Shown here: positions 11,621 through 23,869 of the stretch, one piece after another
How the letters are laid out: each line of letters opens with the position of its first letter
How positions within the stretch are numbered: position 1 is the stretch's first letter
Assembly (NCBI GenBank): GCA_038503075.1
Contig: JBCAML010000002.1
Coordinates: 558,001-622,000 of the forward strand
DNA length: 64,000 nucleotides
Direction: 5' to 3'
DNA from: Gyromitra esculenta
Taxonomy: Eukaryota > Ascomycota > Pezizomycetes > Pezizales > Discinaceae
Translations under genes and position numbers: made by a program
The notes under the pieces: generated by a model
Seen by the model: only the letters and a program-made list of their open reading frames with translations
What the model was told of the DNA's origin: nothing
Databases searched by the model: none

Positions 11621-14057
11621 ATGGAGGATCCAGAATACCTTCAGCCCGAGTTTGACCCCACCACTCTCAAGGTCGCCCGTCTTCGTGGTATATTGGCAGA
11701 GCATAGTGTCGACTATCCTCCATCTGCCAAAAAAGCCCAGCTCGTCGATCTCTTCACGCAACATGTCTCCCCAAAGGCTCGTCGAATTTTGAATGCTCGT
11801 TCTCGCGTCAAGGCCTCTGGCCGGGGAATCGTCGAAGTGGATCGTGGTAGCACTCCACCTGTTGAGGCAACACCTAGGAGGCGTTCATTGCGTCGCACCA
11901 CTCGTAAGGGAGCTATAGAGACCGAGGAGGGGGAGGAGGGGGAGGAGAATGACGATAATGACGAGCGAAGATCTGAGCCAGTCGCTCCTCAAAGACGATC
12001 AGCCTCAGTAAAACGAGCTTCGGGAAAGCATACTAGGGTGCCTGAGACGGACAAATCTGAGTTCGAGGATCAAGAGCCACCAAAATCTATTCGGAAAACG
12101 CGGAGTAGTGTTTCTCGGCAGTCAATCCTACCAAAAGCGGAGAGTCCGGGACTCCCAACACCAAATTTCAAGTCTGAAGATACGGATGAAGCGGGCGAGA
12201 CGGTCTTTTCGTCCCATAATTTCTTCCAAAGCGCATCCTCACCCGCTACTAGGTCACCTGATAGAAGCGATCGCCGTAAAGTGGGATATTTAATTATTTC
12301 GTAATTCCAAGAGTTTGAACTAACAAGAGTATCGCAGACAATGCAAAGCATTTCCAACGAGAAACGTCGCAAATCTGTATCATCCAGACGTAGGACAGAT
12401 TTCCCTGCCTCTAGACAGGAAAACGAACGAGAATCCGCTTACACCCCGACAAGTACGCATGCTATGCCCTTATCTAAGAAATTCAATGTCCCACTTTCGA
12501 GGTTACAAGGGTACCAGGACGACGGGTATACTAATGCCGTTATTAAAAAAGAGGAGGGCGATGATGAGTATTCCCTTGAGCCCGGCGAAGAGTTCACTCC
12601 AGAGGAAGCAGAGGAAATTGCACGGCAGGCGGGACCCCCTATGAGAAGAAGACAAGGTCGGCAAAGCGCTGCAGGCACAAGTATGCTATGGGTTATTGTC
12701 GCTGCGATTCTGAGTGCTTATATCATGTGGTGGAGAAAAGAGAAGATGGAGGTTGGTTATTGTGGTTACGGAAAACTTGGTTTGTTTTCTTCTGAAGTAT
12801 TCGCGTAAGCAGCTTCTAACGAACCGGCATACAGATATGCAAGCCATCGACCCTGACTGGACAGGCCTTATCCGGCCCCAATGTGAACCGTGTCCCCCCA
12901 ACGCTATCTGTAAACCCAACTACGAAGCCGAGTGCAAAGACGACTATGTTCTTATTCCCAATCCGCTCTCGTTTGGTGGTCTCATTCCCCTGCCGCCCAC
13001 GTGCGAGCCTGACTCAGAGAAACTTCGAAGGATCGCAATCTTGTCGGATGAGGCGATCAGAGTGTTACGGGAGCGAGCAGCCGACGTCGAGTGTGGCGAA
13101 GCTTCTTTAGGGAAAGATGAGGAGGCAGGAGTCTCGGAGGCCGATCTGAGGCAAGTGTTGTATGACCTGAAAGCCGTTAGTCCCGCGGAGTTGTTCCCAA
13201 TGTGTTTTCTTTTGTGTGGTGTCGCCATCATGATCGTCTACAGATTTTATTTGGGGATTTTGCTAATTGGTATTTTGTGATTTAGCCGAGCCTGTCGGAC
13301 TCGCAGTTCAGCGAGTTATGGAGGAACGCTCTAGAGGACGTGTCGAATCGCGAAGAGGTCGTTTATAGTAAAGATAGGTAAGCTAAATTTAGTATTATCT
13401 TTGACCTAAGCATACCATGAAGAAGAGCATTCTTATCTGACTTTAGGTTGCCCTTCATGAAATCTACAGCTACAATGTCACCTACCTACGATCAACCTCT
13501 CTCGCTAGTATTCCGCTCGGCTGTGCGGTCCGCAAGTCAATCACCGGATCCATGGCCAGATATCGAATCGAGCTTATTGGTTGGTCTTTCACCTGCTCCT
13601 TTCCTTTTTGGCTTCCTAACTTTTGTCCTCTGTAGGAATAATTCTTCTCGTCGGGATTCTCGTTCGCCTCCGCACCTCCGCCACTTCCAACCGTACCTAT
13701 CAAAATACCGTAACCAAACTCGTCCACATCTCCCTTCAGCACTTGGCACGCCATGCCATGGAAAACCCGACAGAGCCCTGGATTGGAACAGTTCAGCTTC
13801 GAGATCAGGTTCTTCAACATGAATTTAACCATGAGCGCCGCAGGAAGCTCTGGGAAGGCGTCCAAAAAATTGTGGAGATGAATAGTAATGTGAGGGCGGG
13901 GGAGCGAGAGATTTTGGGGGAGGTGATGAGGGTGTGGACGTGGATTGGAGGGAGGGTTAGTACAGCGAGGTTGGGGCATTTGGAAGATGTAGGGGACGTG
14001 ATGAAGAAGGGGGAGGATGGTGGGAGGTGGGCGGAGTATCCGAAGGCTATTGTTTAA
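11621..14057 (+). CDS. SRC1: SRC1/HEH-family inner nuclear membrane protein (HeH + MSC domains)
   Basis: This is a LEM/HeH-type inner nuclear membrane protein; family members tether chromatin, rDNA and telomeres and help monitor nuclear pore assembly. The model has six exons: 11621-12280, 12338-12779, 12835-13175, 13286-13377, 13447-13583 and 13636-14057, giving about 697 residues. An N-terminal HeH domain (about residues 12-50, LKVARLRGILAEHSV...KKAQLVDLF) is followed by a basic and acidic low-complexity nucleoplasmic stretch, a first membrane segment (about 336-353, MLWVIVAAILSAYIMWW) and a lumenal region with the Cys-rich signature CEPCPPNAICKPNYEAEC. A second membrane segment lies near 557-568, then a C-terminal winged-helix-like MSC region. 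The first intron uses an unusual GTGGGA donor; a stronger GTAAAG five bases upstream would need another acceptor (12329) to stay in frame. Confidence 0.88.
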
Positions 14058-14314
14058 TGGTGTTTTTTCTTTCTTGGTAGCGGGAATGGGGTTTTTCTGT
14101 TAAATCGTCTATGGTTGTTGGTTTTGCTTTCTAAAGGATTATCTTTGCACAACGAGTATTGAAGATATAGCTGTAGCTATACCAAGGGTCAAAATGTATA
14201 CTTGGTTCCTTAGTCCATACATGACAAATTTAATGCGGCTTGCTGCACGAAACCTTAAAATACCGAACCCTTTGCTTGAATAGGTGGATTCGAAATCGCT
14301 TTTCCTCAGAAAGA

Positions 14315-14525
14315 TACCGTAAAAACTCAGTCATAACGAACTGGCCTGGACCGAGACAACATAATAGAACGAGCAGCGTAATTGGTGCGACTGCTTGAGG
14401 CTCAGCTCTGGCCAGTAAATAAACAGGTATGTTCAACCCAAACCCTGGGTTCTAACCATTAAGGCTAGTGGTATTTCCTGTTGTCTCAGTCCAGGCCAGT
14501 TCGTTATGACTGAGTTTTTACGGTA
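14315..14525. repeat. Foldback repeat with 46-bp near-perfect arms
   Basis: The arms at 14315-14360 and 14480-14525 are reverse complements with one mismatch (outer ends TACCGTAAAAACTCAGTCAT), enclosing about 119 bp. There is no coding capacity. This is typical of a MITE. It sits about 260 bp downstream of the SRC1-like gene and could act as a transcript-end hairpin only by chance. Confidence 0.75.
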
Positions 14526-14655
14526 TATTGGGATGAGTTCCTGCGAATTATGCAGCAGGGCGGGACTGTAACCAATACAATAAGTATTACATTATATAAA
14601 ACTATACGCTGCGTTATTAGGTATATATATGTACTGTATCTATAATTTGTCCAGG

Positions 14656-14705
14656 CAGGGTTTTGTTCACGCCATAACTTCTGTTGCATGTGACATTCTT
14701 GTACC
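14656..14705. repeat. Dispersed repeat, matches 29101-29150 on the opposite strand
   Basis: About 50 bp, beginning CAGGGTTTTGTTCACGCCAT, matches the reverse complement of 29101-29150 with only a few differences. Each copy lies in otherwise gene-free DNA, and each has a GGGTTCTAACC-like sequence nearby, suggesting fragments of one larger mobile element. Confidence 0.55.
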
Positions 14706-15384
14706 TTATAAAACAATGAAACAATAATTTAACAAAAACAAAAAATTGTCCAGGCCTAACGCTAAGCATGAGGTCTAGATAATCTCTTAGCCAGATCGGT
14801 TAATTTCTAGGAAGATAGGGTACATGGAGGTACGTGTGTTGATTCAATAAAGCGAACTCTCATGCGGCCAAATGGTGCTGCACTGCAGGATATTTTTTCT
14901 AATCTTGTAGCAGTGAGTGATATACTTTAAATTAATACAAAATGAAACAGCCGTTCTAATACACCAGTAGCATACCAATTTAGAAAGGTTGCTTAAGGTT
15001 AACTTGCCCATAACGTAAGATGCAGGGATTCGTGATCACACTCCACGAATCAGGAAATACCCGTGTGTAGGGTGTCCCACAGCACTCGCGCTGCCACATA
15101 CCACCCCCAAGCTTGATCACGAACTCCAAAGACCACACATCTTATCCTTCATATTTTATCCCTGCGTTCGCTATCATCACATCCTATTTTATTTTGACTA
15201 CCATACTTCTCTATTGTAGTTATCCCTGATGGTATAATAATTCCTCTCTTTAGTTAAGCCAGCGTATGACATCATAACATATTTTACTCCCTAGCTGACC
15301 ACTATTCTAGACTTCCCTTCTCCGCTCGATAATAGCAGGTAAAGCTTTCTGAAAATATCACACTCTTCGTATTTAGGAAGAGAT
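14706..15384. other. Intergenic region with no recognised gene
   Basis: No supported coding region is visible. The last 100-200 bases probably contain the promoter and a short first exon of the PTEN-like gene. I could not place that exon with confidence; a donor-like GCAG|GTAAAG occurs near 15337-15343. Confidence 0.5.
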
Positions 15385-16835
15385 ATTCTAATAAAGATAA
15401 TCCCGTCAGGCCCCCGAGTCCAACATGATGAAGCTGGTCTCGACCTCTGTTATGTCTGCGAGAATCCCACCATAATAGCAATGTCTATGCCTACCAATGA
15501 GTTCCCTAAAAATACCTACCGAAACCCACTAGATCAAGTCTTGAAGTTTCTTGACGCAAAACACGGAGCGAATTGGCGGATATGGGAGTTCAGAGCTGAA
15601 GGAACTGGTTACAAAGATGAGGAAGTCTATAATCGTATATTTCATGCACCATTTCCAGACCATCACCCACCGCCGTTTGCATTGATTCCGGCGACAGTTG
15701 CGAGTATGAGGAATCACTTGAAAGGTAATAAAGATGCAGTTGCCGTGGTTCATTGTAAAGGTAGGTGTCGTATCGCCGACGCTGATTTCTGGGAGCTCTG
15801 GTTTTATGTCTTTTGATGTATAGTGTTAATGTATACCACTCAAACCTTACAGCGGGCAAGGGTCGAAGTGGAACAATGTCTTGTTCTTACCTCATCAGTG
15901 AAGAAAACTGGTCCGCCGCTGATGCCATGGCCCGCTTCACTGCCGCACGAATGCGCCCCGCATTTGGTGAAGGCGTCAGCATCCCCTCACAACGGCGCTG
16001 GGTTAACTACGTTGAACGGTGGGCTCGAGAGCTCGGAAAAACCTACATTGAACGCTGTGTCGAGATCAAGGAAGTACATGTCTGGGGCTTGCGTGATGGT
16101 GTGAGGGTTGCTGTTCAAGGCTACGTGGATGAGGGCAAAGAGATAAAAACGTATCATACTTTCAAGAAGGAGGAGCAAATCGGGATGGGGAAGGAGGGTG
16201 ACGATGATTTGGCCGTGGTTTTTAAGCCGAAACTACCTCTTGTGCTAGCTACGAACGACGTTAATATCGATTTTGAGAAGAGGAGCAAAGCGGCATATGG
16301 ATGGTCGATTGTGACGAGCATTGCACACGTGTGGTTCAATGCGTTTTTTGAGGGCGATGAGGAAAGTGGGGTGTTTGAGATAGAGTGGGAGGCGATGGAT
16401 GGCATCAAAGGGACCTTGAGGAAGGGCATGAGGGGGTTTGATAGGTTACAGGTGGTCTGGTCTATTAATAAGGGACAAGATCAGCCAATTGAAGAACCGA
16501 AGGTGGGGGAGAGCATACTGCAGCCAAGAAAAGCGGAGACAAAACCGATTAATGAGCCGGAATTGGGATTGAAAAAAGCGGACTCAGATTCAACCGGGTC
16601 GCCAGACTCGGAGGTTAGACAAACTGTGGCGTCGCCGGACAGGATCGTGCAGTCACCTATGCAGGACGAAGATAGCTCTGTCTCGACAACCGAAGGGTCA
16701 AGGTCTGATAGTAGCAACCCAGGCAAGATTTATACTGAAACTCTTCCCGTAGCGTACTCAGAAGAGCCTTATGTATCGAAGGAGCACAAAATCGGCTCGA
16801 TTAAGAGGGTGAAACATCAAGCTATGTCTAATTAA
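15382..16835 (+). CDS. TEP1: PTEN/TEP1-like dual-specificity lipid phosphatase (first exon unresolved)
   Basis: PTEN-family enzymes remove the 3-phosphate of PI(3,4,5)P3. Two exons are clear: about 15382-15760 and 15853-16835. The splice completes the catalytic P-loop HCKAGKGRSGT, where the intron falls inside the codon after HCK. Before it come the conserved SGPR...GLDLCYV and YRNPLDQV segments and the PFPDHHPPP loop (WPD-loop position). After it come the helical half of the phosphatase domain, a C2-like region (about 16080-16460) and a disordered acidic Ser-rich tail. Frame conservation extends upstream of the first ATG at 15481 to about 15382, so that ATG is not the true start. A short upstream exon is expected. 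The neighbour POP4 is convergent, 198 bp away. Confidence 0.85.
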
Positions 16836-17033
16836 GCTATTTTATTACGAACGATATATATATGTGCGCAGAGTTAGATGTGGAATTTGCTTCTTTAGGG
16901 GTTCATCTGATACCGAAGTGTTATGTACAGTCCCCGCGGGGTGTTTTTCCTTCTATCTGTATTACTATCTCCATAGTCTCTCAGGGAGTATTATGAATTG
17001 AATAAACGTCATCTCAAATCGAAATCAACACTA

Positions 17034-17838
17034 TCACAGATCTATACCTGGTTTTTGTTTGAATTTCCTCCCCACCCGCTCACCAGCTCGATGCATAAAT
17101 TGTGAGCCATGGAGCTCGAACACCATGCTTCTAGGGGTCGAGCTTGGATCATCCGTAAGTCCCGAAGCTCTGCTCCCTGAATCAAGAGTAGTGCCACTCT
17201 TGGGAACCAGTATTTCCACTGGCAATTCAAATCGGAATATTGTATGTTCCTTAGGTATTTCTACTTCACTCGTTAGAATAATCTTCAAATAACAACAGAG
17301 AGAGTACAAGCAAACCTTTTATTTTGTTGCCCTTCGTGATGATATAAAACATGCCCCTCGTCTCTTTCACACAAATACCCTTAATGCCCACGCGACTAGG
17401 ACACCTGCTCCTCACGACTTCGAACGCTGCACCATGGTAATCCGCACTCGCCAGCTTTAGCCCAATCTGCGCCTGACCCATCCCGCCTCCTCCGCCAATT
17501 TCAGGATTTATCTGAAGGACTTCTTGCATGTACTTGACCCACAAGCCGTGCAAAGGCTCATAGAGAACATATTTCTCAGCCTCTAGAGGTATCTCGTGAA
17601 TTTTTAGTGTCCTTTTTTCCTTTGCAGTTAAAGGCTTAAGCTTGCGAGTAGATCGCTTCTGAAGTTCCCTTTTCTGGAGTCGCTCATTTCGCCGGAGTTC
17701 ACGGCTGTTCGTGGGCGTAGCATGGAGAAAAAGTGGCTTTCGGTGAAGCTTTTCAGTGAAGATACTTAGAGCCTTAGAAGGGAGAAAGGCTTTTCTTAGG
17801 AGGTTGTGAGTTGCGGAGGTTGTTGGGTCGTCGGCCAT
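17034..17838 (-). CDS. POP4: RNase P/MRP subunit POP4 (Rpp29 family)
   Basis: This protein subunit of nuclear RNase P and RNase MRP acts in pre-tRNA 5' processing and rRNA processing. There are two exons, 17838-17316 and 17260-17034, separated by a 55-nt intron (GTTTGC...GTAG, branch TCTAAC), giving 249 residues. The N-terminal half is basic and helical. The C-terminal half is the Sm-like UPF0086 beta-barrel, with LHGLWVKYMQEVL, then GIKGICVKETRGMFYIITK and TIFRFELPVEI. The start at 17838 (MADDPTT) is chosen because the frame upstream has no better ATG. Length fits the family. Confidence 0.9.
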
Positions 17839-18727
17839 GGTATTTGGGGATAGTATTCGAGGTAAGCTGGGACGGGATCGGGGGTACACACGGCATATGA
17901 TATGATATGTGCCAAGACGTTGAATTATTTGTGATCACGTGATCATCTGTTATTACATTTTTGAATTTACGGTACTTGAAGTGCTCCTAGCTACATAGCT
18001 TAAAGCTCAAGACAAACATGGTAATTTTGGTATCTCAATTCTATTTAGAGATTCGGGCGTCAGGACTAGCTTTATATCTATTGACTATACTAATCTTAAC
18101 AAGTTAAAATCAGTAAGCTAAAATTAGAGTAAAGCCGATTTAAAGTAGAGGTAGGTCAAAACTAGATGCCTTCCCGTAAAATCTGAAGTCAAGGCTACAG
18201 CACCAAGAAGGGGGGTGAAATTAGAACGGTATTCGTATATCATTCTCATGAATGCGGGAGTAAATCAATAGTGCCACAGAGTTCTCAAAGGTATTATAGT
18301 AGCCACCCTGACTTATTCCTACACTTTTTAACAATACGGTACCAAAAACATCTCACTTTCCGGTACTTAGGCTATAGAGTATTGAAAACTAGAGTTTAAA
18401 CATGAACTTCAGATCAGTCGACACCCACAACATCCAGTTCCACAACAACTAATAAATACATAATCTCATGATCTGTAAAAACACGATTTCGGTGCAACCA
18501 TGTACCAAATTTTAGTCATCACTACGTAGTGATCAACTACACAACCCAGAAAATTCCTAAAAAATACAAATTTGATATAATAACGATGCCATAAACAAGA
18601 AGAACCTGTTGTTTTTTTGCCGGTTTTTTTTTTTGAAATTTTTTGACTACAAAATTCAGCCATGCAAGAGAAGAACTGCACCGCCACCTGTCGTCAGACT
18701 TTCCCCTGTACCCGAGTACAACACCTA
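17839..18727. other. Intergenic region, no gene seen
   Basis: There is no convincing open frame. Near 18676-18706 lies a single end related to the MITE at 9976-10200 (CCGCCACCTGTCGTCAGACT on this strand); its partner end is not evident. Confidence 0.5.
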
Positions 18728-18982
18728 TGGTGCGAGAAGGCGTAGGGGGGGGCCTGGGCAAGCTTGTCCACACCTTAGATGATTTTGACCAATCAGATAC
18801 TGAAAACAGCAAAAGAGGCTTTTGGCGGCTTGCCAAGAGACGAAAATGTGTGGTCAAAAAGCCACAGATTTGGTGGCATTCCCCCAGATTGTGTTTTTTG
18901 ATTGTGGCTTTGCTCACAAATCTTTTTTTGAAGAGGGTGTGGACTAGGTTGCCCAGGTCCCCCCCTACGCCTTCTCGCACCA
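18728..18982. mobile_element. 255-bp MITE, 47-bp inverted ends, TA target duplication
   Basis: The left terminal repeat 18728-18774 (TGGTGCGAGAAGGCGTAGGG...) is the near-exact reverse complement of 18936-18982, with three mismatches in 47. TA flanks both ends (18726-18727 and 18983-18984), as for mariner/Tc1/pogo-type transposition. The 160-bp interior has no transposase. Confidence 0.85.
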
Positions 18983-18984
18983 TA

Positions 18985-19533
18985 CTCGAAGAAACTTACT
19001 TGGTTATCTTGATTACGTTTAAGCTCATTATAGAGCATCCATTGTTCGTGCCTGGATTTTACAATCATTAAGCATTAGATAGCTACACGATCTAGTTCGG
19101 TGACGGGAGGGGTAAAGGCCATTCCCCTCTAATTAGATCACCGTCACACGAGAACAGACTCACGCTGTGGTAATTGTGTACCTTTAATACAAATGAAGAG
19201 ATAGACTAGGCGCATAGCTAAAACATTCTACCATGTTCTCAGATGCCGAGTCAATGCCACGCGCGATTAGGAAGCCTGTTTCTAATGATAGAGAGCATAA
19301 CACCTCTGAGCAAGGCCTAACGATCGTGACCGATGCGAAGCTACAAGCTCAACCTCCATCTCCAGCGGTTCCGATTAGGTACCGCATGTAAGCTTAGTAA
19401 CTTTAAATACTTCTTCCCTTACAACTTTATTTACAATCGCACATCTAAGACATTACTAAGCACAAACGTAGGCCTCCCACCATCCATGGATATCATATCT
19501 TACAAATAAAGCGTTTAAAGAATTGCCATTTTT
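18985..19533. other. Intergenic region downstream of RPA2
   Basis: I see no gene. It includes the presumed 3' untranslated region of the Pol I subunit gene (transcribed toward this region) and a small imperfect inverted repeat around 19090-19145. Confidence 0.5.
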
Positions 19534-22500
19534 CTATAGAGAGATATTGAATTTCATCGCAATCCCCATGGCAGCTAGTTCGACATCTAGATACCTATTT
19601 TTCCGTTAACTCCATCCATTGGCCAGCAAGAGGGAAAGGGAGCGGAACGGAAAGGAGAGTAGGCAGAGAAATAGGACTAACTTTAGAACATAGGGGACGG
19701 CGATCATTGTTGTATCTAATCCGCCCACAAATTTTCCACCATTGCCATCTTCCCATATCATCTCTTCGTCTTCAAATCCACTCGCAAGTTTTGCGCATCT
19801 TCGACAACGCACTTGGCTCTCGAATCCAATTTTCTTAATTGAAGGCGTGGCACTCAAGAAGCTTCCGCATTCCTTGCAGATCCAAGTTTGAGTGTAATCA
19901 CTACAATTCAAAAGACGATCTTGTAATAGGAATGCAGAACCGTGAGCGAGTAGTGAATCGCGCTCCATCTCTCCGACCCGAATACCACCTCCTTTTTTAC
20001 GACCCTGCAATATAGACGGAAGGGTTAGGGAATTTCAAAGGATAGTGGAATGAGACAGTGCAAACCTTTATAGGCTGATGCGTTAAATCAGATATTCTAC
20101 CAGTCGTCCTGACCTGATATTTATCGTTCACCATATGTCTCAGTCGCTGATAATAAACGACTCCGATGTAAATATCGGCATGCAGCTCCTCTCCAGTGAT
20201 TCCGGAATACATCGGTTCATTTCCATGGTAGTTATAACCAGCCATCTTCAATTGACGCCCGAAGTAATCGGCAGCGGTGTGGTGCTCATCAAAGCGGAAA
20301 GGGGTACTGTCCTGCGCAATACCGTGTAATGCACCAGCCTTTCCAGCTAAAGACTCAACAAACATACCAATTGTCATCCGGGATGGGAAAGCGTGAGGAT
20401 TGATGATGATGTCCGGTTGCATACCAGACTCTGTAAATGGCATGTCGATCGCAGGCCACTTCTGGGAACAAACACCTTTCTGACCATGGCGAGAGGAAAA
20501 TTTATCTCCAATACTAGGACTACGAGGAATTCGATATTTGATAGAAATCTGCTGCATCGGTTTGTTATCGCCACCTTCAATTCCTATCATCGCAGAGTTA
20601 GCGGATTTGCTACCAGATTTGGAACAGTGTATTACCAAGTAGTCGAACTTCTTCGATATAAGCCTCTTCGCTACCTTTATAGAGGAAGACTTTATTCTCT
20701 GGGTGCATTGAACCGGAATCTAAATCTTTTGGCACTTGGTGATACACGGCAACTGCATCTCCATCTCTCACAAGCTGTCCTATCTTCGGTAATCCGTCCA
20801 TATCCACCGTTTTAAGCCATTCCTCCCGAATACCCAACTTTTGGTACGCCCGCTTCTTAAAATTCTTTGCCTCGTCTGTGGATTCATCCATTGCATGAAT
20901 ATCATCAATCTGAGCTTCAATATCTTCTGTATTAACGAATCCGAAGAGATTCTTCGAATCCGATCCTCCTCGACGTTTTTCGTCGACCCATCCAAGCTTT
21001 TCCGTTTTATAAATCGTGCCATGGCCAAACCCTCGCTCATGGGCCGACTTGTTAAGAATCATGGCATCGTCCATGTCATAGCTCGTGTAAGAGATAACCG
21101 CAACAATAGCATTCATCCCGTTAGGGAAGTTGTCAAGACCGTATTCATTATACAGAGGTGATCTGACCACAGGGGTTTGCCCAGTCTGCAGTCGGTACAT
21201 CTTGTTGTCGCTTCTGTATCGCAGCGCCGTTCCGGGGGTCCCCATTGCTTGTTTGCCCATCTGGCATTGATACATATTTCTCGGAGACTGGTTGAAGTCT
21301 GAAAACGGAGTCATGTTGGCAATAATAGAAAGGATATTTGTAGGATCAAACTCCACATGTGTTGATTCTCCTGGAACGATTTCCGGTGGCGTAACAGCGA
21401 CCGACATGTATGGTTGCTCAAAAGGCCCAATATGATCTTCTTTATCCAGGGGAAGATATTTTACTGGCCGTATCATTCTTGCTTGTTGCGAGAAGAGGTA
21501 AATACCGGGGAACTGACCACCCCGTGATTCAGGAACATATCCGATCTCCAGATCCAACGGAATGTCGTGAGTTCCCTCCACTTTCCAGTACCGTAGAACA
21601 TCAGATACCACACGAGCTAGTTTGGATGAGCACCAGCCAATAATACAGCCATCAAGCTGGATACAAATGGTAGCCGATGAAGGTAAGGACGTAGTAGCAG
21701 GAGAGGTGACCCCAAGCGAAGCGAGGGTTTTCCGTATTGAAGATGTGTCTGAGATTGTTGTCGTAATCTGGCATTTATGCGCAAGATGATTTAACAAACC
21801 ACAAGGACTTCCATCAGGAGTATGCACAGGGCACAGGAAACCTGCACAAGCATAAGTTAATACCTCAGTCTTTTCTCTCTCCCCTTTTCTTTCTTCTTTA
21901 AAAAATAACTAAAAAGGTTAAAAAATTACCCCAACTTTCAGGCAATAGCTTGCGAACAGTGGTCGTTTTCAATTGTGCAAAAAAGCTTCCTCTATGCACC
22001 ATTCGAAAATGTGAGATGAATCGATAGAAATTTATCTTTTCGGCCACTACCGTAAAACCGGAAACTTGCTGTAGATCTAACCCACTAGGCGAAGATAGAT
22101 TTCCAGTCGACATGAAGTATTCTAAGCTACTGCCAAGGTTTTCGTTTACTTTTCCGAAGATTCTCATCCTGTGTTCTTTATTGCCGAAATCAATAAGCAT
22201 GCCACGAGTAACCTCCCGCCGAACCTCCCTCGTGATTTGTTCCAGATACTCTTCCACGCGCTCCTTTATAATCATGCCGTAAAGGAAACCACCAAGAAGA
22301 ACTTCCTGATGTTGGATTGCGTCTGGATTGTCCTGGGTGCAACTGCCTTCCACAAGCGCATACAGTTTCCGAATCATAAACAGCATCAATCGAAATTTAT
22401 CCTTTGGATCTTCCAAGTGAACCAACACAATCTTCCTTAGAAACTCCTTTCCAACATCCACGTCGCTCATATCTGGCGCTACGCCCATAACAATCCGAAA

Positions 22501-23630
22501 TTTTTCCCCCAGGTGCTGTAGTGTTTCTTTCTTTGTATAAAGTTGGTATCCTTTATATGTCCTCAGTAATAGCTCTACACGATCCGTAAGGAACGTGTTC
22601 TCCCTATCTTTCGTGACCAGAAGGCCGTCAAAGATCTCACGATCATTTGTTTCAACGAGAGCCTTCAGCACCATCATAACTGGGACTAGGTATTCGTTTT
22701 TCCGCCAGGAAAACCTGAAAGTAACATTACCATCATTAAGATAGTGTAGAACGTTCGTTTGCGAGGTTTGGTCAGGTCTAACGCAGCGAATCTGAATACC
22801 GAACTGGGTGTAAGATTTTCCTCTCCCAGCGAAAGAAGGTCGAACAATAGCCATAGGATGGTTGCGACGGGCGACGATGAGTAGACGAATTAATTTTTCG
22901 ATTCCATTGACAATAAAGTAACCACCAAGCTCTTCGGACTCTTCTTTGCGTTCAACAAGATCGAAGGGAGCTAGATTTTCTAGGTGGCACCGATTTGACT
23001 AGCCAAAACTGTCAGTACCGTCCAATTCCAACCCGATCCGTGTACCTACTCGAATCATGATGGGGATGTTCCCAATTTCGCGATCTTGGGAAATCCAAGG
23101 ACCATCGTTGATCTTCAGTCCAAGTTTCACAGACAATTTGCCACGATATGTAATATGCCTCTCTCTACACTATGCGATAATTTAACATATGGGCAGTAAC
23201 GATACACCCCAACCAACACTCACCTCAGCAGGAAATATTTCACGCCGTAAGCTAGTCTTGTCTCGATCGCTTATTCGTGGCTTTCCGATATAAATTTTGT
23301 CGACCCGTACTAGCATTGCCCACAAAAGGTTCACCAATCAGTTTAAGTCTCTTCAATTGAGCTTGGTGTGATAAGTAAGAAATCCCTACATGAAAGCTTA
23401 TTCCCTAGACTGCCCTTTTCAATTTTTCCGTCGAAAACGCTTTTGACCCCGATATCTTGCCGCGCGAGATCGAGCAAACCGCCCTCAGCAGTAACAGCAT
23501 TAAAGGAGTCAATGTGTGGTTGAACGGCCGCAAGCAAAGCTGGGAAAGCAGACTTGTCCTTAGGAGGATTCCGGAAGAGATTTTCTCTCTTTAGCGTGTT
23601 GAACGACGTTGAAGGTTTTGAAGATACCAT
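19534..23630 (-). CDS. RPA135: RNA polymerase I second-largest subunit (RPA2/RPA135)
   Basis: This is the beta-like catalytic subunit of RNA polymerase I, which transcribes rDNA in the nucleolus. The eight-exon model is 23630-23390, 23309-23224, 23169-23050, 22998-21930, 21841-20636, 20583-20066, 20004-19682 and 19594-19534, all GT-AG and in phase, giving 1207 residues; yeast Rpa135 has 1203. The N-terminus ([20 protein letters not shown]) is Pol I specific, distinguishing it from RPB2 and RPC2. Later landmarks are [47 protein letters not shown], the catalytic [20 protein letters not shown], the hybrid-binding [13 protein letters not shown], and a C-terminal zinc ribbon (WICKECG...RCRRCAK). 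Intron 5 (20584-20635, 52 nt) is easily missed because both flanking frames run into it. Confidence 0.95.
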
Positions 23631-23761
23631 GATGAAGAGTTGCGCTTCAGTTGATGGGACTCAGATCACGCAACTGCGAGTTTCTCTACGCCGAGAGGTT
23701 CCCTCGCCGAGCACTATTTTTTTGATAGTCTTGGCGATAGTGTTACCCGGCAAAGTCTGTA

Positions 23762-23864
23762 CTAGGGGTAGGGGTATGACGATGGTACAGGTCTCACATT
23801 ATTTCTATGGTGACCTCACACAACGGAAAATCCTGGCGTTCCATCTCCACACCCCTATCCCTAG
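23762..23864. mobile_element. 103-bp MITE with CTAGGGGTAGGGGT ends and TA duplication
   Basis: CTAGGGGTAGGGGT at the left end is matched by CTAGGGATAGGGGT at the right end read on the other strand (13 of 14). TA lies at 23760-23761 and 23865-23866. One base separates its right TA from the left TA of the next element, so two MITEs sit side by side 130 bp upstream of the RPA135 start codon. Confidence 0.65.
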
Positions 23865-23869
23865 TACTA

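Noticed and set aside
20584..20635. Frameshift in RPA135
   Set aside because: The apparent frame change is a 52-nt intron with GTAATA donor, CGCTAAC branch point and ATAG acceptor, after which the protein continues correctly.
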